From Salibacteraceae bacterium (GTDB lineage: Bacteria; Bacteroidota; Bacteroidia; Flavobacteriales_G; Salibacteraceae), in NCBI GenBank assembly GCA_030727625.1, contig JANRBI010000099.1, positions 1-33,148 on the forward strand: a stretch of 33,148 nucleotides of DNA, in the 5' to 3' direction. Both the position numbers and the translations under genes were made by a program. Shown here one piece after another: positions 1 through 7,559 of the stretch. The notes beneath the pieces are model-generated. The model had not been told where the DNA came from and made no database searches. It saw nothing but the letters and a program-made list of their open reading frames with translations. Each line of letters begins with the position of its first letter. The stretch's first letter is position 1.

Positions 1-14
1 TGAAAATGAGGGCG

Positions 15-22
15 CAAAGGTA
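15..22 (-). promoter_or_regulatory. Bacteroidota -7 box for a leftward gene outside the window
   Basis: Read on the minus strand this is TACCTTTG, an exact match to the Bacteroidota -7 consensus TAnnTTTG. It is followed by GCGCCC and then the window edge. No TTG sits at the ideal -33 spacing. It suggests a leftward gene starting at or just beyond base 1, which cannot be confirmed here. Confidence 0.4.
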
Positions 23-131
23 AACTTTGAATAAGATTAGAAACCGAGATAATGGCTTAAATGGACAAATGGCGAAATAGCCTTATGAAAAGAGGTTTTT
101 GGTGGTTGGTCAAAGTCTTTAAGCCGAAAGC

Positions 132-257
132 TCGCTACGAAGCGATGCGGCCAAGACAGTAGCGGATATCCTTTTGGAGAAAAGCCTTAGCGCAGTTGGG
201 TTTAAGAAAGCGACCGAAGGAAGCTCTTTTTAAACCCAATACGAAGCTTGGCTTTTT
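132..257. repeat. Hairpin-rich intergenic inverted-repeat block
   Basis: This is the main content of the gene-free stretch 1-356. A perfect 10-bp inverted repeat (TTGGGTTTAA at 196-205, TTAAACCCAA at 230-239) is flanked by further complementary arms, AAAAGCC at 180-186 and GGCTTTT at 250-256, giving a long imperfect hairpin. Beside it are a TCGCT/AGCGA hairpin at 132-145 with a 4-base loop and the palindrome GGATATCC at 164-171. Short open frames exist on both strands (about 60-67 aa) but have no recognisable domain and look accidental. The block could be a dispersed intergenic repeat, a structured RNA or a degenerate mobile element; one copy cannot distinguish these. Confidence 0.45.
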
Positions 258-294
258 GAAAAAAGATAGCAGCGCATGGCTTGAATTGCCGCTC

Positions 295-331
295 AAAAAA
301 AAGCCCTTCACCAACATTTGGCAAAGGGCTT
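295..331 (-). terminator. Intrinsic terminator of the M42 peptidase gene
   Basis: On the minus strand an 8-bp stem (AAGCCCTT at 324-331 paired with AAGGGCTT at 301-308) is followed by an uninterrupted run of 8 T (295-302). It lies 26 bases past the stop codon of the leftward M42 gene, in the right orientation to end that transcript. Confidence 0.8.
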
Positions 332-356
332 CGGAATTAATTATTGACTTCGATAT

Positions 357-1478
357 CTATTTCAAATATCTGAAATCGTGGTTATTATCGATTTTTTGAA
401 GTGCGTTGAAAATCAAGCGAATTACGTTTTCTACGTCTTCGCGGTGCACCATTTCTACCGTTGTGTGCATGTAGCGAAGTGGCAAACTGATCAATGCGCT
501 TGCTACACCGCCCGCTCCGAAGGCAAAGGCATCGGTATCGGTTCCTGTAGAGCGGCTTGCGGCCATGCGCTGGAACGGAATATTGTTGTCTTTTGCTGCG
601 CCAATCACCAGTTTTAGCAAGTTGTTTTGCACGGCAGGTCCGTAGCTCAATACAGGTCCATCGCCCGATTTAAAATCGCCTTGTTCTAGCTTTTTGATCA
701 TTGGCGTGTTGGTGTCGTGACACACATCGGTAACGATAGCCACGTTTGGTTTCAAGCGCTCAACAATCATTTCAGCACCACGCAAACCAATTTCTTCTTG
801 CACCGAATTCACGATGTAAAGTCCGAAAGGAAGTTCGGTTTTGCTTTCTTTCAACAAACGCGCAACTTCGGCAATCATGAAGCCACCCATTCTGTTGTCC
901 AAAGCGCGACCAACAAAATGATCTTTGTTCAGGATCATGAATTCGTCAGGATAAGTGATCACACAACCTACGTGCACTCCCATTTCTTCAACCGCGGCTT
1001 TTGAACGAGCTCCACAATCCAAGAAAATGTTGTCCACTTTAGGCGTTTCTTCTTTGCCATTGTGGCGCGTGTGGATTGCTGGCCAACCAAAAACTGCTGG
1101 CACGGTGCCATTGTCGGTATGAATCAAAACACGCTTTGATGGTGCAATTTGATGATCTGAACCACCATTGCGCTTCACGTAAATAAAGCCGTCATCGCTG
1201 ATGTAATGCACAAACCAAGAAATTTCGTCAGCATGTGCTTCAATCACCACTTTGTACTCGGCTTTAGGATTAACCACGCCCACTACGGTGCCATAAGTAT
1301 CAACAATGTATTCATCGATGTATGGCTTCAAGTATTCTAACCAGATTTTTTGTCCTTCGCTTTCAAAACCGGTTGGTGAAGCATTGTTCAAGTACTTTTC
1401 AAGAAACTTGATTGATTTGTCGGTAAGCACTTTTTTAGGCGTTGCTTCGGCCTTTTTGGTTTTATCTGTTTTCGCCAT
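357..1478 (-). CDS. M42 family metallopeptidase (glutamyl aminopeptidase-like)
   Basis: 373 aa, a cytosolic di-metal aminopeptidase that removes N-terminal residues from peptides. The M42 signature is complete: His82 and Asp84 in EAHADE, Asp194 in GRALDNR, the catalytic Glu pair 228-229 in QEEIGLRG, Asp251 in VTDVCHD and His338 in YMHTTVE. Length matches the family. The frame is open 14 codons further upstream (to 1520), but I prefer the ATG at 1478 because it gives the Lys-rich start MAKTDKTKK and the extra residues look non-homologous. No signal peptide. It is monocistronic with its own terminator (295-331) and is divergent from the small membrane gene at 1700. Exact peptide specificity cannot be read from sequence; members are also annotated as endoglucanase M or deblocking aminopeptidase. 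Confidence 0.9.
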   Translation of the reverse strand: MAKTDKTKKAEATPKKVLTDKSIKFLEKYLNNASPTGFESEGQKIWLEYLKPYIDEYIVDTYGTVVGVVNPKAEYKVVIEAHADEISWFVHYISDDGFIYVKRNGGSDHQIAPSKRVLIHTDNGTVPAVFGWPAIHTRHNGKEETPKVDNIFLDCGARSKAAVEEMGVHVGCVITYPDEFMILNKDHFVGRALDNRMGGFMIAEVARLLKESKTELPFGLYIVNSVQEEIGLRGAEMIVERLKPNVAIVTDVCHDTNTPMIKKLEQGDFKSGDGPVLSYGPAVQNNLLKLVIGAAKDNNIPFQRMAASRSTGTDTDAFAFGAGGVASALISLPLRYMHTTVEMVHREDVENVIRLIFNALQKIDNNHDFRYLK

Positions 1479-1603
1479 TTCGAATGTTGTTTTGTAATAA
1501 GAATCCGAATGTAAAAACATTGTTTAAGCTGCACGAAACATTATCACTTTTTTGTCATTGAGAGGCGAAAACAATAGTTGAAAAAGTAAATAATGCAAAT
1601 TGG

Positions 1604-1620
1604 CTGGCTTAGAAAGCCAG
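1604..1620. other. Short perfect hairpin in a divergent intergenic region
   Basis: CTGGCTT and AAGCCAG form a 7-bp perfect inverted repeat with a 3-base loop. It lies between the divergent starts at 1478 (-) and 1700 (+). There is no T-run, so it is not a terminator; it could be an operator or chance. Confidence 0.3.
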
Positions 1621-1699
1621 AATGATGAAACCAAAACTTAGCACAGTAAAAACATAAAATTTGGTGCGTTGTTACCTTAAACATTACACATTTGCACAC

Positions 1700-1882
1700 A
1701 TGTTTACCACAGGACGCATCATATTCGCATCGCTATTTGCAGCGGTTTTTATTGGCTACTTAATTTGGGCTTATGCCAAAGATGCTAAACTGCAAAAGCG
1801 CTACTACAAGGGCACGGGCTACATTCTATTGATCTTGATCGGAATTTGGTTTGCCTTTTATGCCTTTGTAAGATTGACCTAG
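1700..1882 (+). CDS. Small two-helix membrane protein, function unknown
   Basis: 60 aa, starting MFTTGRIIFA. Two hydrophobic helices (about residues 5-20 and 38-56) are separated by a short charged, Lys/Tyr-rich stretch (KDAKLQKRYYKG). Similar short proteins with a TGxIIFA start and a KKYYKG-like linker occur widely in Flavobacteriia, from my memory of the family; none has a known function to my knowledge. The frame is open upstream to an ATG at 1661, but the start at 1700 is preferred because it removes a non-membrane extension. It stands alone between the M42 gene and the transglycosylase gene. Confidence 0.7.
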   Translation: MFTTGRIIFASLFAAVFIGYLIWAYAKDAKLQKRYYKGTGYILLILIGIWFAFYAFVRLT

Positions 1883-1932
1883 TTTATTTCTGTTGCTAGA
1901 ACCGCACACATTTTTTTGCGTATCATAGCGCA

Positions 1933-3372
1933 ATGAAAGTTACACACCGCTTTCTTTTTATTGCCTTTTTCACGATTGCTTTAAGTTCAGGTTGCTCTAA
2001 CAATGCAGAGAAGCAAGAATCTGCAGTAGCAATTGACACATTGCCTGCACGCGACTTACCCGAAATTTTAGCAGACAAAAAGCTAGTAGCGCTTACAGAG
2101 TTTAGCAGCTACAACTACTTCATTTACAAAGGCGTGCCCATGGGATTCGATTATGAATTATTGGAGCGCTTTGCCAAGCATTTGGGTGTGGAATTGAGCG
2201 TGGTTGTAGTAAATGACATGGACAATATCATGGACAGGTTAAGAGCGCAAGAAGGTGATTTGATTGCAGCAAATTTTACCATTACGAAAGAGCGTGCTGA
2301 AGCCATTTCGTTTTCAAAATCGGTGATGGAAACGCGGCAGGTTTTGGTTCAGCGATTACCAGAAAAGCACTGGACGCTTAGCGCGAAAGAGCTTGACAAA
2401 GCGCTAATCAGAAAGCCAAGTCAACTCATTGGCAAAACGATACACACCAGAAAAGGGAGTTCTTTTTATGCTCGACTCATGCACTTGATGGAAGAAGTGG
2501 GCGACTCCATTCATATAAAATTGGAAGCCGATTTAGGCACAGAACAGCTTATTGAAAAAGTAGCCACAGGCGAATTTGATTATACGGTAATGGATGAAAA
2601 CATTGCGCTGCTGAACAAAAGCTACTACCCAAATATTGACATAAAAACGGCCTTGAGTTTGACGCAGCGCATAGCTTGGGCCACAAGGCTTAGATCGCCT
2701 ATGCTGCTAGACACGCTAAACGCTTGGCTTACTCAGTTTAAAAAAACAGAAGAGTTTGCCGTGATTTATATGAAGTATTTCAAAGCACGTACCCAACACA
2801 AAGCGCGCGTACTGAGTGAATACAGCTCGTTGGGTGGCGATAAGATTTCACCTTTTGATGATTTGATTAAAGAAGAAAGCAAGCGCCTTGATTGGGATTG
2901 GAAACTATTGGCTGCAGTGATTTACGAAGAATCAAAATTTGTAGCTGATGCCGAATCTTGGACTGGCGCAGGCGGATTGATGCAATTGATTCCAGAAACT
3001 GCCGAGCGTTTTGGCGCAGATAGCATTGCAGATCCGGTTCAAAATATTCATGCTGGTGTAGGATTTTTGAAAACGCTAGAAGAATATTGGTCAGAAGAAA
3101 TTCCTGATAGTAATGAACGTGTGCCATTTGTTTTGGCATCATACAACGTTGGCCTTGGCCACATGCTTGACGCAGTTAGGCTTACTGAAAAATATGGTTC
3201 TAACAAATTTGATTGGAACGAAGTGCAAGTGTATTTGGCCCTAAAAGCTGATCCTGAATATTACAAAGATGAAGTGGTAAAACATGGCTATTGCCGCGGT
3301 GCCGAGCCTGTAGTCTATGTGAAGGATATTCTCACCCTTTGGAGTCATTACCAAAATACGGGTAGCAATTGA
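1933..3372 (+). CDS. MltF-like membrane-bound lytic murein transglycosylase (lipoprotein)
   Basis: 479 aa. It cleaves the MurNAc-GlcNAc bond of peptidoglycan to leave 1,6-anhydro ends. The N-terminus is a lipoprotein signal with lipobox LSSGC (lipidated Cys21). Residues about 48-285 form a periplasmic solute-binding-protein domain (SBP_bac_3 type, as in MltF). Residues about 305-440 are an SLT domain: YEESKF carries the catalytic Glu (Glu333), followed by GAGGLMQLIPETA and the ASYNVGLGH motif. Domain order and length match E. coli MltF. It probably sits at a periplasmic membrane face and takes part in wall turnover. It ends 3 bases before the convergent barrel gene at 3376-4152, with no terminator hairpin visible between them. 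Confidence 0.9.
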   Translation: MKVTHRFLFIAFFTIALSSGCSNNAEKQESAVAIDTLPARDLPEILADKKLVALTEFSSYNYFIYKGVPMGFDYELLERFAKHLGVELSVVVVNDMDNIMDRLRAQEGDLIAANFTITKERAEAISFSKSVMETRQVLVQRLPEKHWTLSAKELDKALIRKPSQLIGKTIHTRKGSSFYARLMHLMEEVGDSIHIKLEADLGTEQLIEKVATGEFDYTVMDENIALLNKSYYPNIDIKTALSLTQRIAWATRLRSPMLLDTLNAWLTQFKKTEEFAVIYMKYFKARTQHKARVLSEYSSLGGDKISPFDDLIKEESKRLDWDWKLLAAVIYEESKFVADAESWTGAGGLMQLIPETAERFGADSIADPVQNIHAGVGFLKTLEEYWSEEIPDSNERVPFVLASYNVGLGHMLDAVRLTEKYGSNKFDWNEVQVYLALKADPEYYKDEVVKHGYCRGAEPVVYVKDILTLWSHYQNTGSN

Positions 3373-3375
3373 CGG

Positions 3376-4152
3376 CTACTTTTTCTTTTTCTTTTTGCCA
3401 TTACTCATCCATGATGGCATTTCGCCCTCTTTCAATTCCAGCTTTTCTTTTTTATCCTTTGCTTCGCCCGGAAAAAAGTATCTGAAATCAATTGTCAAAT
3501 AATTTCCAGAAAGATCTATCGTAGCAAAAGGACTTGAAACAGCACTTACCGCTTGAGATAATTCTGCTCTATAAATCGATTGAAATGGTCTGTGATAAGA
3601 GCCTCCTAAATAAAAAGATCCTTTTTCTTTTGTTCTGAATTCCCAACCAATATTGGTAATTAATCCAGCATTGATCCATCGCCTTCTATTGCCGAAAAAT
3701 TCGAAATTATCATCATTGGTATTGTATACATTGCTCGGAAACATATCGAACGACAAACCGAAACCTGCGTCCATAAATATTTGATCGTCAAGCTTTACAT
3801 ACACAAGACCCATCAACGGAATTTCGTAACCGGTTATACTTAGTGATACCGTATCTCTGAGTTGTGTAGCGCCATTTGAAGCGTATGCTGAATAATTTCT
3901 ATGCACATAACTTATTCCGGTTTCTATTGAAAGCCAGTTTTTAAAATCGTGACGCACTACCCCACCAAAAGAATAACCCAGTTTTTGATCTACCGAATAC
4001 GTAGCATCATCAACTACCGTTTCTGAAGATCCAGCTCTGAAAAGGTTACTAGGAATTATTGGTTTGAATTGTACACCGAAGTAGGTCAATCCTTCTTGGG
4101 CGCTGGCAAAGCCCATGCAAAAAATGAAGAATGCTACTAGGATTGATTTCAT
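3376..4152 (-). CDS. Outer-membrane beta-barrel protein with lysine-rich tail
   Basis: 258 aa. A Sec signal peptide (MKSILVAFFIFCMGFASA, cleavage near residue 18) precedes a series of alternating hydrophobic strands with Gly/aromatic content, typical of 8-10-strand OmpA/PorT-like barrels of Bacteroidota. The specific family is not recognisable. Unusually, the last predicted strand (YLTIDFRYFF) is followed by about 35 charged residues ending in six lysines, instead of the terminal aromatic residue usual for barrel proteins. The tail might lie on the periplasmic face. Transcribed alone, convergent with the transglycosylase gene. Confidence 0.75.
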   Translation of the reverse strand: MKSILVAFFIFCMGFASAQEGLTYFGVQFKPIIPSNLFRAGSSETVVDDATYSVDQKLGYSFGGVVRHDFKNWLSIETGISYVHRNYSAYASNGATQLRDTVSLSITGYEIPLMGLVYVKLDDQIFMDAGFGLSFDMFPSNVYNTNDDNFEFFGNRRRWINAGLITNIGWEFRTKEKGSFYLGGSYHRPFQSIYRAELSQAVSAVSSPFATIDLSGNYLTIDFRYFFPGEAKDKKEKLELKEGEMPSWMSNGKKKKKK

Positions 4153-4195
4153 AAGTTCAAATTTGACAAAATGAATTGAATAAGAAAAAGTAATT

Positions 4196-4213
4196 GAGAA
4201 TGCGGTTATTCTC
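4196..4213 (-). terminator. Possible weak terminator after the M23 peptidase operon
   Basis: On the minus strand GAGAAT and ATTCTC form a 6-bp stem with a 6-base loop, followed by a T-rich but interrupted stretch. It lies just past the stop codon at 4227. Weak candidate only. Confidence 0.3.
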
Positions 4214-4226
4214 TCCAGTGTTTTGG

Positions 4227-4574
4227 CTACGAAACGATTGCGCCAATAATCGCTAAAAGCAAAATGCTCACCGAAACTATGATTATCAACCAGCGCACTG
4301 GTGCAGAAGCAATAAACTTGTCTCGACCTTTGCCCATGGCGAGATAATTGAGTCGATCTACTTGCTTTTCGTGTCGTTTAGAAACACCGAAATAATGTGG
4401 TTTCTTTTCGTGTTCTTCGTCTATCTGAGCTTCAAACTCAATATCAGCATCAACCAATAATTCGGTAAAATATTCAGCCTGTTCTTTTTTGTAAAAGCGA
4501 TAAACGGCTTTTTGAATATTGGTTGGATGATTGAGCTTGTTGGTAAAATTGAACTGTTCTTCTAAATCTATCAT
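4227..4574 (-). CDS. Small C-terminally anchored membrane protein, unknown function
   Basis: 115 aa. The N-terminal 90 residues are soluble, acidic and mixed alpha/beta (AVYRFYKKEQAEYFTELL, then ADIEFEAQIDEE); one hydrophobic helix at about 94-114 forms a tail anchor. No known domain is evident. The N-terminal part weakly resembles small Bacteroidota proteins of the putative signal-transducing (DUF2007) type, but I cannot confirm this. Its ATG overlaps the stop of the M23 peptidase gene by 4 bases (ATGA), so the two are almost certainly translationally coupled and may work together in wall maintenance. Confidence 0.75.
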   Translation of the reverse strand: MIDLEEQFNFTNKLNHPTNIQKAVYRFYKKEQAEYFTELLVDADIEFEAQIDEEHEKKPHYFGVSKRHEKQVDRLNYLAMGKGRDKFIASAPVRWLIIIVSVSILLLAIIGAIVS

Positions 4575-5698
4575 ATCACACGAATTCGTTGTCCAATAAT
4601 CAAATACTCGTTTCGTCTAATGCCATTTAACTCGGCCAACTTGTAGGTAGTGGTGCCATACATTTTGGCTATTTCATAAAGCGTATCACCTTTTCTCACA
4701 ATATGAATCATGAGTCCTTTCGGATAAGCCAAATAGCCGTTTGTAGTGCGCTTCAGCATCAAGGTGTCATTCACCAAAGCTTTCTCTTTAAAAGAGATAA
4801 AACTCAAAGGATTGATTGGTTTTCCTTTAAATCTAACCTCAAAATGTAGGTGACTTCCGGTGCTATGTCCAGAGCTTCCGCCCAAACCAATGACTTGGCC
4901 GCTTGTAACGGCATCGCCTTCTTTCACCTTAAATCGGTGCAAATGCGCATAAGTAGTTTCTAGGCCATTATAATGACGCACCACCACTACTCTACCAAAA
5001 CCACCGTAAGTTCTAGCTACACGAACCACACCCGGGAAAATCGTTTTCACTGGATCCCAAACTTCTAAATCCACATCAATTCCATTGTGGTTTCTGCCAT
5101 CGCGCCAGCCAAATTTAGATGTGATAACGTTGTCAACTGGCAACGAAAACTCACCCAGCAAATCATTTCCAACAAGCAGAAGTGAAAGTGAAGTATCTTC
5201 TTTACCCAAATTCACATCATAAGGATTTGGGTTAGAATTGACCCACTCAGGGTAAAAATGCCGACAAGGAATAGACTCTAGCGAATCTGTAACAAACAAA
5301 TCTTTAGGAACCACCATTGGAATTTCTTCGGGGCGATTCATAATGAAGATGTTGATCTGATTTATTAGAGCGTAAGGAATTTCGTCTGATTCGAATAATG
5401 AATCTATGTATAAAGTAAGCTCTTCATCTGTTTTATTTTTCAGAGACAAATAGAGATTGAGGTAATTACACAACTCATTTGCACCTTGGTGCTGCATGAT
5501 CGAATCTCGAAGCGCGGCAATTTGTTGATCAGAAAGACCATCAACAGCATCAAACAAAAGCTCTTCACCGTATAGCACAACAGCCTGAACAGTATCGCGG
5601 GTAGTATTTGAAGTGCCCTCAGAACCCTCTTTCCCGCCACCAGCCATGGCCCAGCTCATAGCCGTAATGAGTATTATTAGGATTAGAAGTCGCTTCAT
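4571..5698 (-). CDS. M23 (LytM) peptidase with C-terminal LysM domain
   Basis: 375 aa, an envelope peptidase that probably cleaves peptidoglycan cross-bridges or acts as a NlpD/EnvC-like amidase activator. A signal peptide (MKRLLILIILITAMSWAMA) is followed by a mostly helical region of unknown role (about 35-180). The M23 domain (about 185-300) has His204 and Asp208 in HNGID, His252/His254 in AHLH and His283/His285 in HLHFE. All zinc ligands are present, so it should be active rather than a degenerate activator. A single LysM repeat (about 331-374, HIVRKGDTLYEIAKMYG) binds glycan. The downstream 115-aa gene overlaps its stop. Confidence 0.92.
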   Translation of the reverse strand: MKRLLILIILITAMSWAMAGGGKEGSEGTSNTTRDTVQAVVLYGEELLFDAVDGLSDQQIAALRDSIMQHQGANELCNYLNLYLSLKNKTDEELTLYIDSLFESDEIPYALINQINIFIMNRPEEIPMVVPKDLFVTDSLESIPCRHFYPEWVNSNPNPYDVNLGKEDTSLSLLLVGNDLLGEFSLPVDNVITSKFGWRDGRNHNGIDVDLEVWDPVKTIFPGVVRVARTYGGFGRVVVVRHYNGLETTYAHLHRFKVKEGDAVTSGQVIGLGGSSGHSTGSHLHFEVRFKGKPINPLSFISFKEKALVNDTLMLKRTTNGYLAYPKGLMIHIVRKGDTLYEIAKMYGTTTYKLAELNGIRRNEYLIIGQRIRVI

Positions 5699-5740
5699 TT
5701 TTTGGTAAAGAAGTCCGAAAATAAAGAAAACACAAGTCGG

Positions 5741-5935
5741 TTAGTAATTTGCCGTTTTAGGTTTTCGACCAAAAGATGACCTTTGCGGCTCAAATCCTAG
5801 TTGAAACATGTATTTCTTTTTCGGTGCAATTGTTCTAACAGCATCATTAATAAGCGCATACACAGCAAAAAGCCAAGGGTTTTTCTTTTGGAGAACGCTT
5901 GTATTGAGTTGTTTAGGTTTCGGTGGAATTGTCAT
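5741..5935 (-). CDS. Possible small hypothetical protein
   Basis: 64 aa from the ATG at 5935 (an alternative ATG lies 3 codons upstream at 5944). It is basic and Pro/Lys-rich, with a short hydrophobic stretch (WLFAVYALI) too weak for a confident membrane helix. No domain recognised. It lies 42 bases upstream of the M23 peptidase gene on the same strand, so it could be cotranscribed with it. An 86-aa frame on the opposite strand (5801-6061) overlaps it and runs into efp, and I regard that one as a shadow. Coding status is uncertain. Confidence 0.4.
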   Translation of the reverse strand: MTIPPKPKQLNTSVLQKKNPWLFAVYALINDAVRTIAPKKKYMFQLGFEPQRSSFGRKPKTANY

Positions 5936-6004
5936 AATGATCATGACACTCTTCCTCTAAAGTGCAACAGAGAGCTTAATGAGGCGAATATTGACATGAA
6001 ACAA

Positions 6005-6012
6005 TACTTTTG
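6005..6012 (+). promoter_or_regulatory. -7 box of the efp-lpxD promoter
   Basis: TACTTTTG matches TAnnTTTG exactly and lies 20 bases before the efp ATG. Initiation about 7 bases past the box would leave a leader of about 14 bases. A TTG occurs upstream (5991-5993), but closer than the usual -33 spacing. Confidence 0.55.
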
Positions 6013-6032
6013 CCGCGCAATTTTCAGAAAAT

Positions 6033-6605
6033 ATGGCATCATCATCTACAGCAGACTTTAAAAACGGAATGACATTGGCGTTCAATCATGATCTTTTCGT
6101 GATTACCGAATTTCTTCACGTTAAACCAGGAAAAGGTTCGGCATTTGTTCGCACCAAACTAAAGAGCATTACCACAGGCAAAGTTCTTGACCACACTTTC
6201 CCTTCAGGAACTAAGGTAGAAGAAGTAAGAATTGAGCGCAGACAGTATCAGTTTCTTTATCGTGACGAGCAAGGATATCATTTCATGAACATGGAAAGCT
6301 ATGAGCAGATCTTCTTGCAAAAAGATTTGATCAATGGATGGCCATTTTTGAAAGATGGTCAAGAATGTGAAATCGTTTTTCACTCAGAAGAAGAGCGTCC
6401 ATTATTTTGCGATTTACCAGCACGTGTTGAGTTGCAAGTTACCTACACTGAACCAGGCTTGAAAGGCGATACTGCAACTAATGCCATGAAGCCAGCAACG
6501 CTAGAAACTGGAGCTGAAATTCGCGTTCCATTGTTCATCAACGAAGGCGACAGAATTAAGGTTGACACTCGTGATGGTTCTTATTCAGAGCGTGTAAAAG
6601 CTTAA
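6033..6605 (+). CDS. efp: Translation elongation factor P
   Basis: 190 aa. EF-P binds the ribosome between the P and E sites and relieves stalling at polyproline stretches. The three-domain beta-barrel layout is complete: KOW-like N-domain (about 1-65), OB domain (66-130) and C-terminal OB domain (about 131-188). The loop-tip lysine is Lys34 in VKPGKGSAF, the same position that is modified in E. coli. No EpmA/EpmB-type modification genes are in the window, so the modification state is unknown. The start is fixed by the -7 box at 6005-6012. Its stop overlaps the start of the LpxD-like gene by one base (TAATG). Confidence 0.95.
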   Translation: MASSSTADFKNGMTLAFNHDLFVITEFLHVKPGKGSAFVRTKLKSITTGKVLDHTFPSGTKVEEVRIERRQYQFLYRDEQGYHFMNMESYEQIFLQKDLINGWPFLKDGQECEIVFHSEEERPLFCDLPARVELQVTYTEPGLKGDTATNAMKPATLETGAEIRVPLFINEGDRIKVDTRDGSYSERVKA

Positions 6606-7522
6606 TGAAACTTCCTCGAATTTATTCGCTGCAAGAAATCGCAGCTTTGCTTTCGGTTGACTTTGTTGGTAATCCTGATCTTGAAATTTCGGGCATCAAT
6701 GAAATTCATATGGTTGAAAAAGGCGACATCGCTTTTGTAGACCATCCAAAATATTATGAGAAAACACTGGCCTCTGAAGCCAGTGTTATTCTCATTAACA
6801 AAGCGGTAGAATGCCCGCCAAACAAAGGATTAATCGTTCACGAAAAACCTTTTGAAGCATTCAATTTTCTCACTCAATATTTCAAACCTTTTGTTGTCTC
6901 TGGTCAAATGCAAAGCGAGACTGCACGCATTGGTAATGGCACTCGCATTCTACCAAATGTGTTTGTTGGTGATCAAGTAACCATTGGCAAAAACTGTTTG
7001 ATTCACCCTGGTGTGGTGCTTTACAATGGCGTAAAAATTGGCGATAATGTGATCATTCATGCCAACACAACCATTGGCAGCGATGCTTTTTACTACAAGC
7101 GCGGAGATGGTTTGCATCAAAAATTCAATACTGTTGGAACCGTAACTATTGAAGATGAAGTGGAAATTGGCGCTGGATGTACCATTGATGCTGGCTCAAC
7201 TGGCGAAACGGTGATAGGCTTAGGAACCAAAATTGACAATCAAGTGCATGTTGGCCATGACACTAAGATTGGTTCAAAATGCATTGTTGCAGCCCAGGTA
7301 GGCATTGCAGGTTGCGTAACTATAAAAGACGGAGCCATTATTTGGGGTCAAGTAGGCATTACAGCAAACGTTACTATTGGTAAAGGTGCCGAAGTCTATG
7401 CTCAAAGTGGAGTAATGCGAAATGTAAACGATAAACAAAAAGTTTTTGGTAGTCCTGCTATGGATTCTCGCTCTAAAATGCGCGAATTAGCAACAATCTC
7501 TAAACTTGGATTGTCGAAGTAA
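6605..7522 (+). CDS. UDP-3-O-(3-hydroxyacyl)glucosamine N-acyltransferase (LpxD family)
   Basis: 305 aa. LpxD transfers a 3-hydroxyacyl chain from acyl-ACP to the amino group of UDP-3-O-acyl-glucosamine in lipid A synthesis. The N-terminal uridine-binding domain (about 1-100, with GDIAFVDHPKYYEK) is followed by left-handed beta-helix hexapeptide repeats (about 105-275) with the conserved HVGHDTKIG segment. It is shorter than a typical LpxD (about 340 aa), and the C-terminal helical region is trimmed. Bacteroidota often carry a second LpxD-like gene next to efp, separate from the main lpx operon; this fits that paralogue. It may therefore have a different acyl specificity or substrate, so I withhold the symbol. 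Confidence 0.85.
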   Translation: MKLPRIYSLQEIAALLSVDFVGNPDLEISGINEIHMVEKGDIAFVDHPKYYEKTLASEASVILINKAVECPPNKGLIVHEKPFEAFNFLTQYFKPFVVSGQMQSETARIGNGTRILPNVFVGDQVTIGKNCLIHPGVVLYNGVKIGDNVIIHANTTIGSDAFYYKRGDGLHQKFNTVGTVTIEDEVEIGAGCTIDAGSTGETVIGLGTKIDNQVHVGHDTKIGSKCIVAAQVGIAGCVTIKDGAIIWGQVGITANVTIGKGAEVYAQSGVMRNVNDKQKVFGSPAMDSRSKMRELATISKLGLSK

Positions 7523-7546
7523 TCCTAAAAACTCTATTTTGGGATT
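7521..7546 (+). other. Hairpin at the 3' end of the LpxD-like gene
   Basis: AATCCTAAAA and TTTTGGGATT form a 10-bp stem with one G-U wobble and a 6-base loop, overlapping the stop codon. No T-run follows, so it is a poor intrinsic terminator; it may be an RNA-stabilising or partially terminating stem before the phosphatase gene. Confidence 0.4.
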
Positions 7547-7559
7547 CAATTAATGGTAA

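Noticed and set aside
135-399. Two short open frames, 60 aa (-) and 67 aa (+), in the left intergenic block
   Set aside because: They overlap each other and the inverted repeats, have no domain, and the plus frame runs into the M42 gene. Better explained by the repeat structure.
378-1004. Plus-strand open frames of 79 and 95 aa inside the M42 gene
   Set aside because: They lie opposite a gene with a complete catalytic signature; composition (Cys/His/Phe-rich) is typical of antisense shadows.
5801-6061. 86-aa plus frame running into efp
   Set aside because: It overlaps the efp start in another frame and carries the efp promoter box inside it; no recognisable domain.
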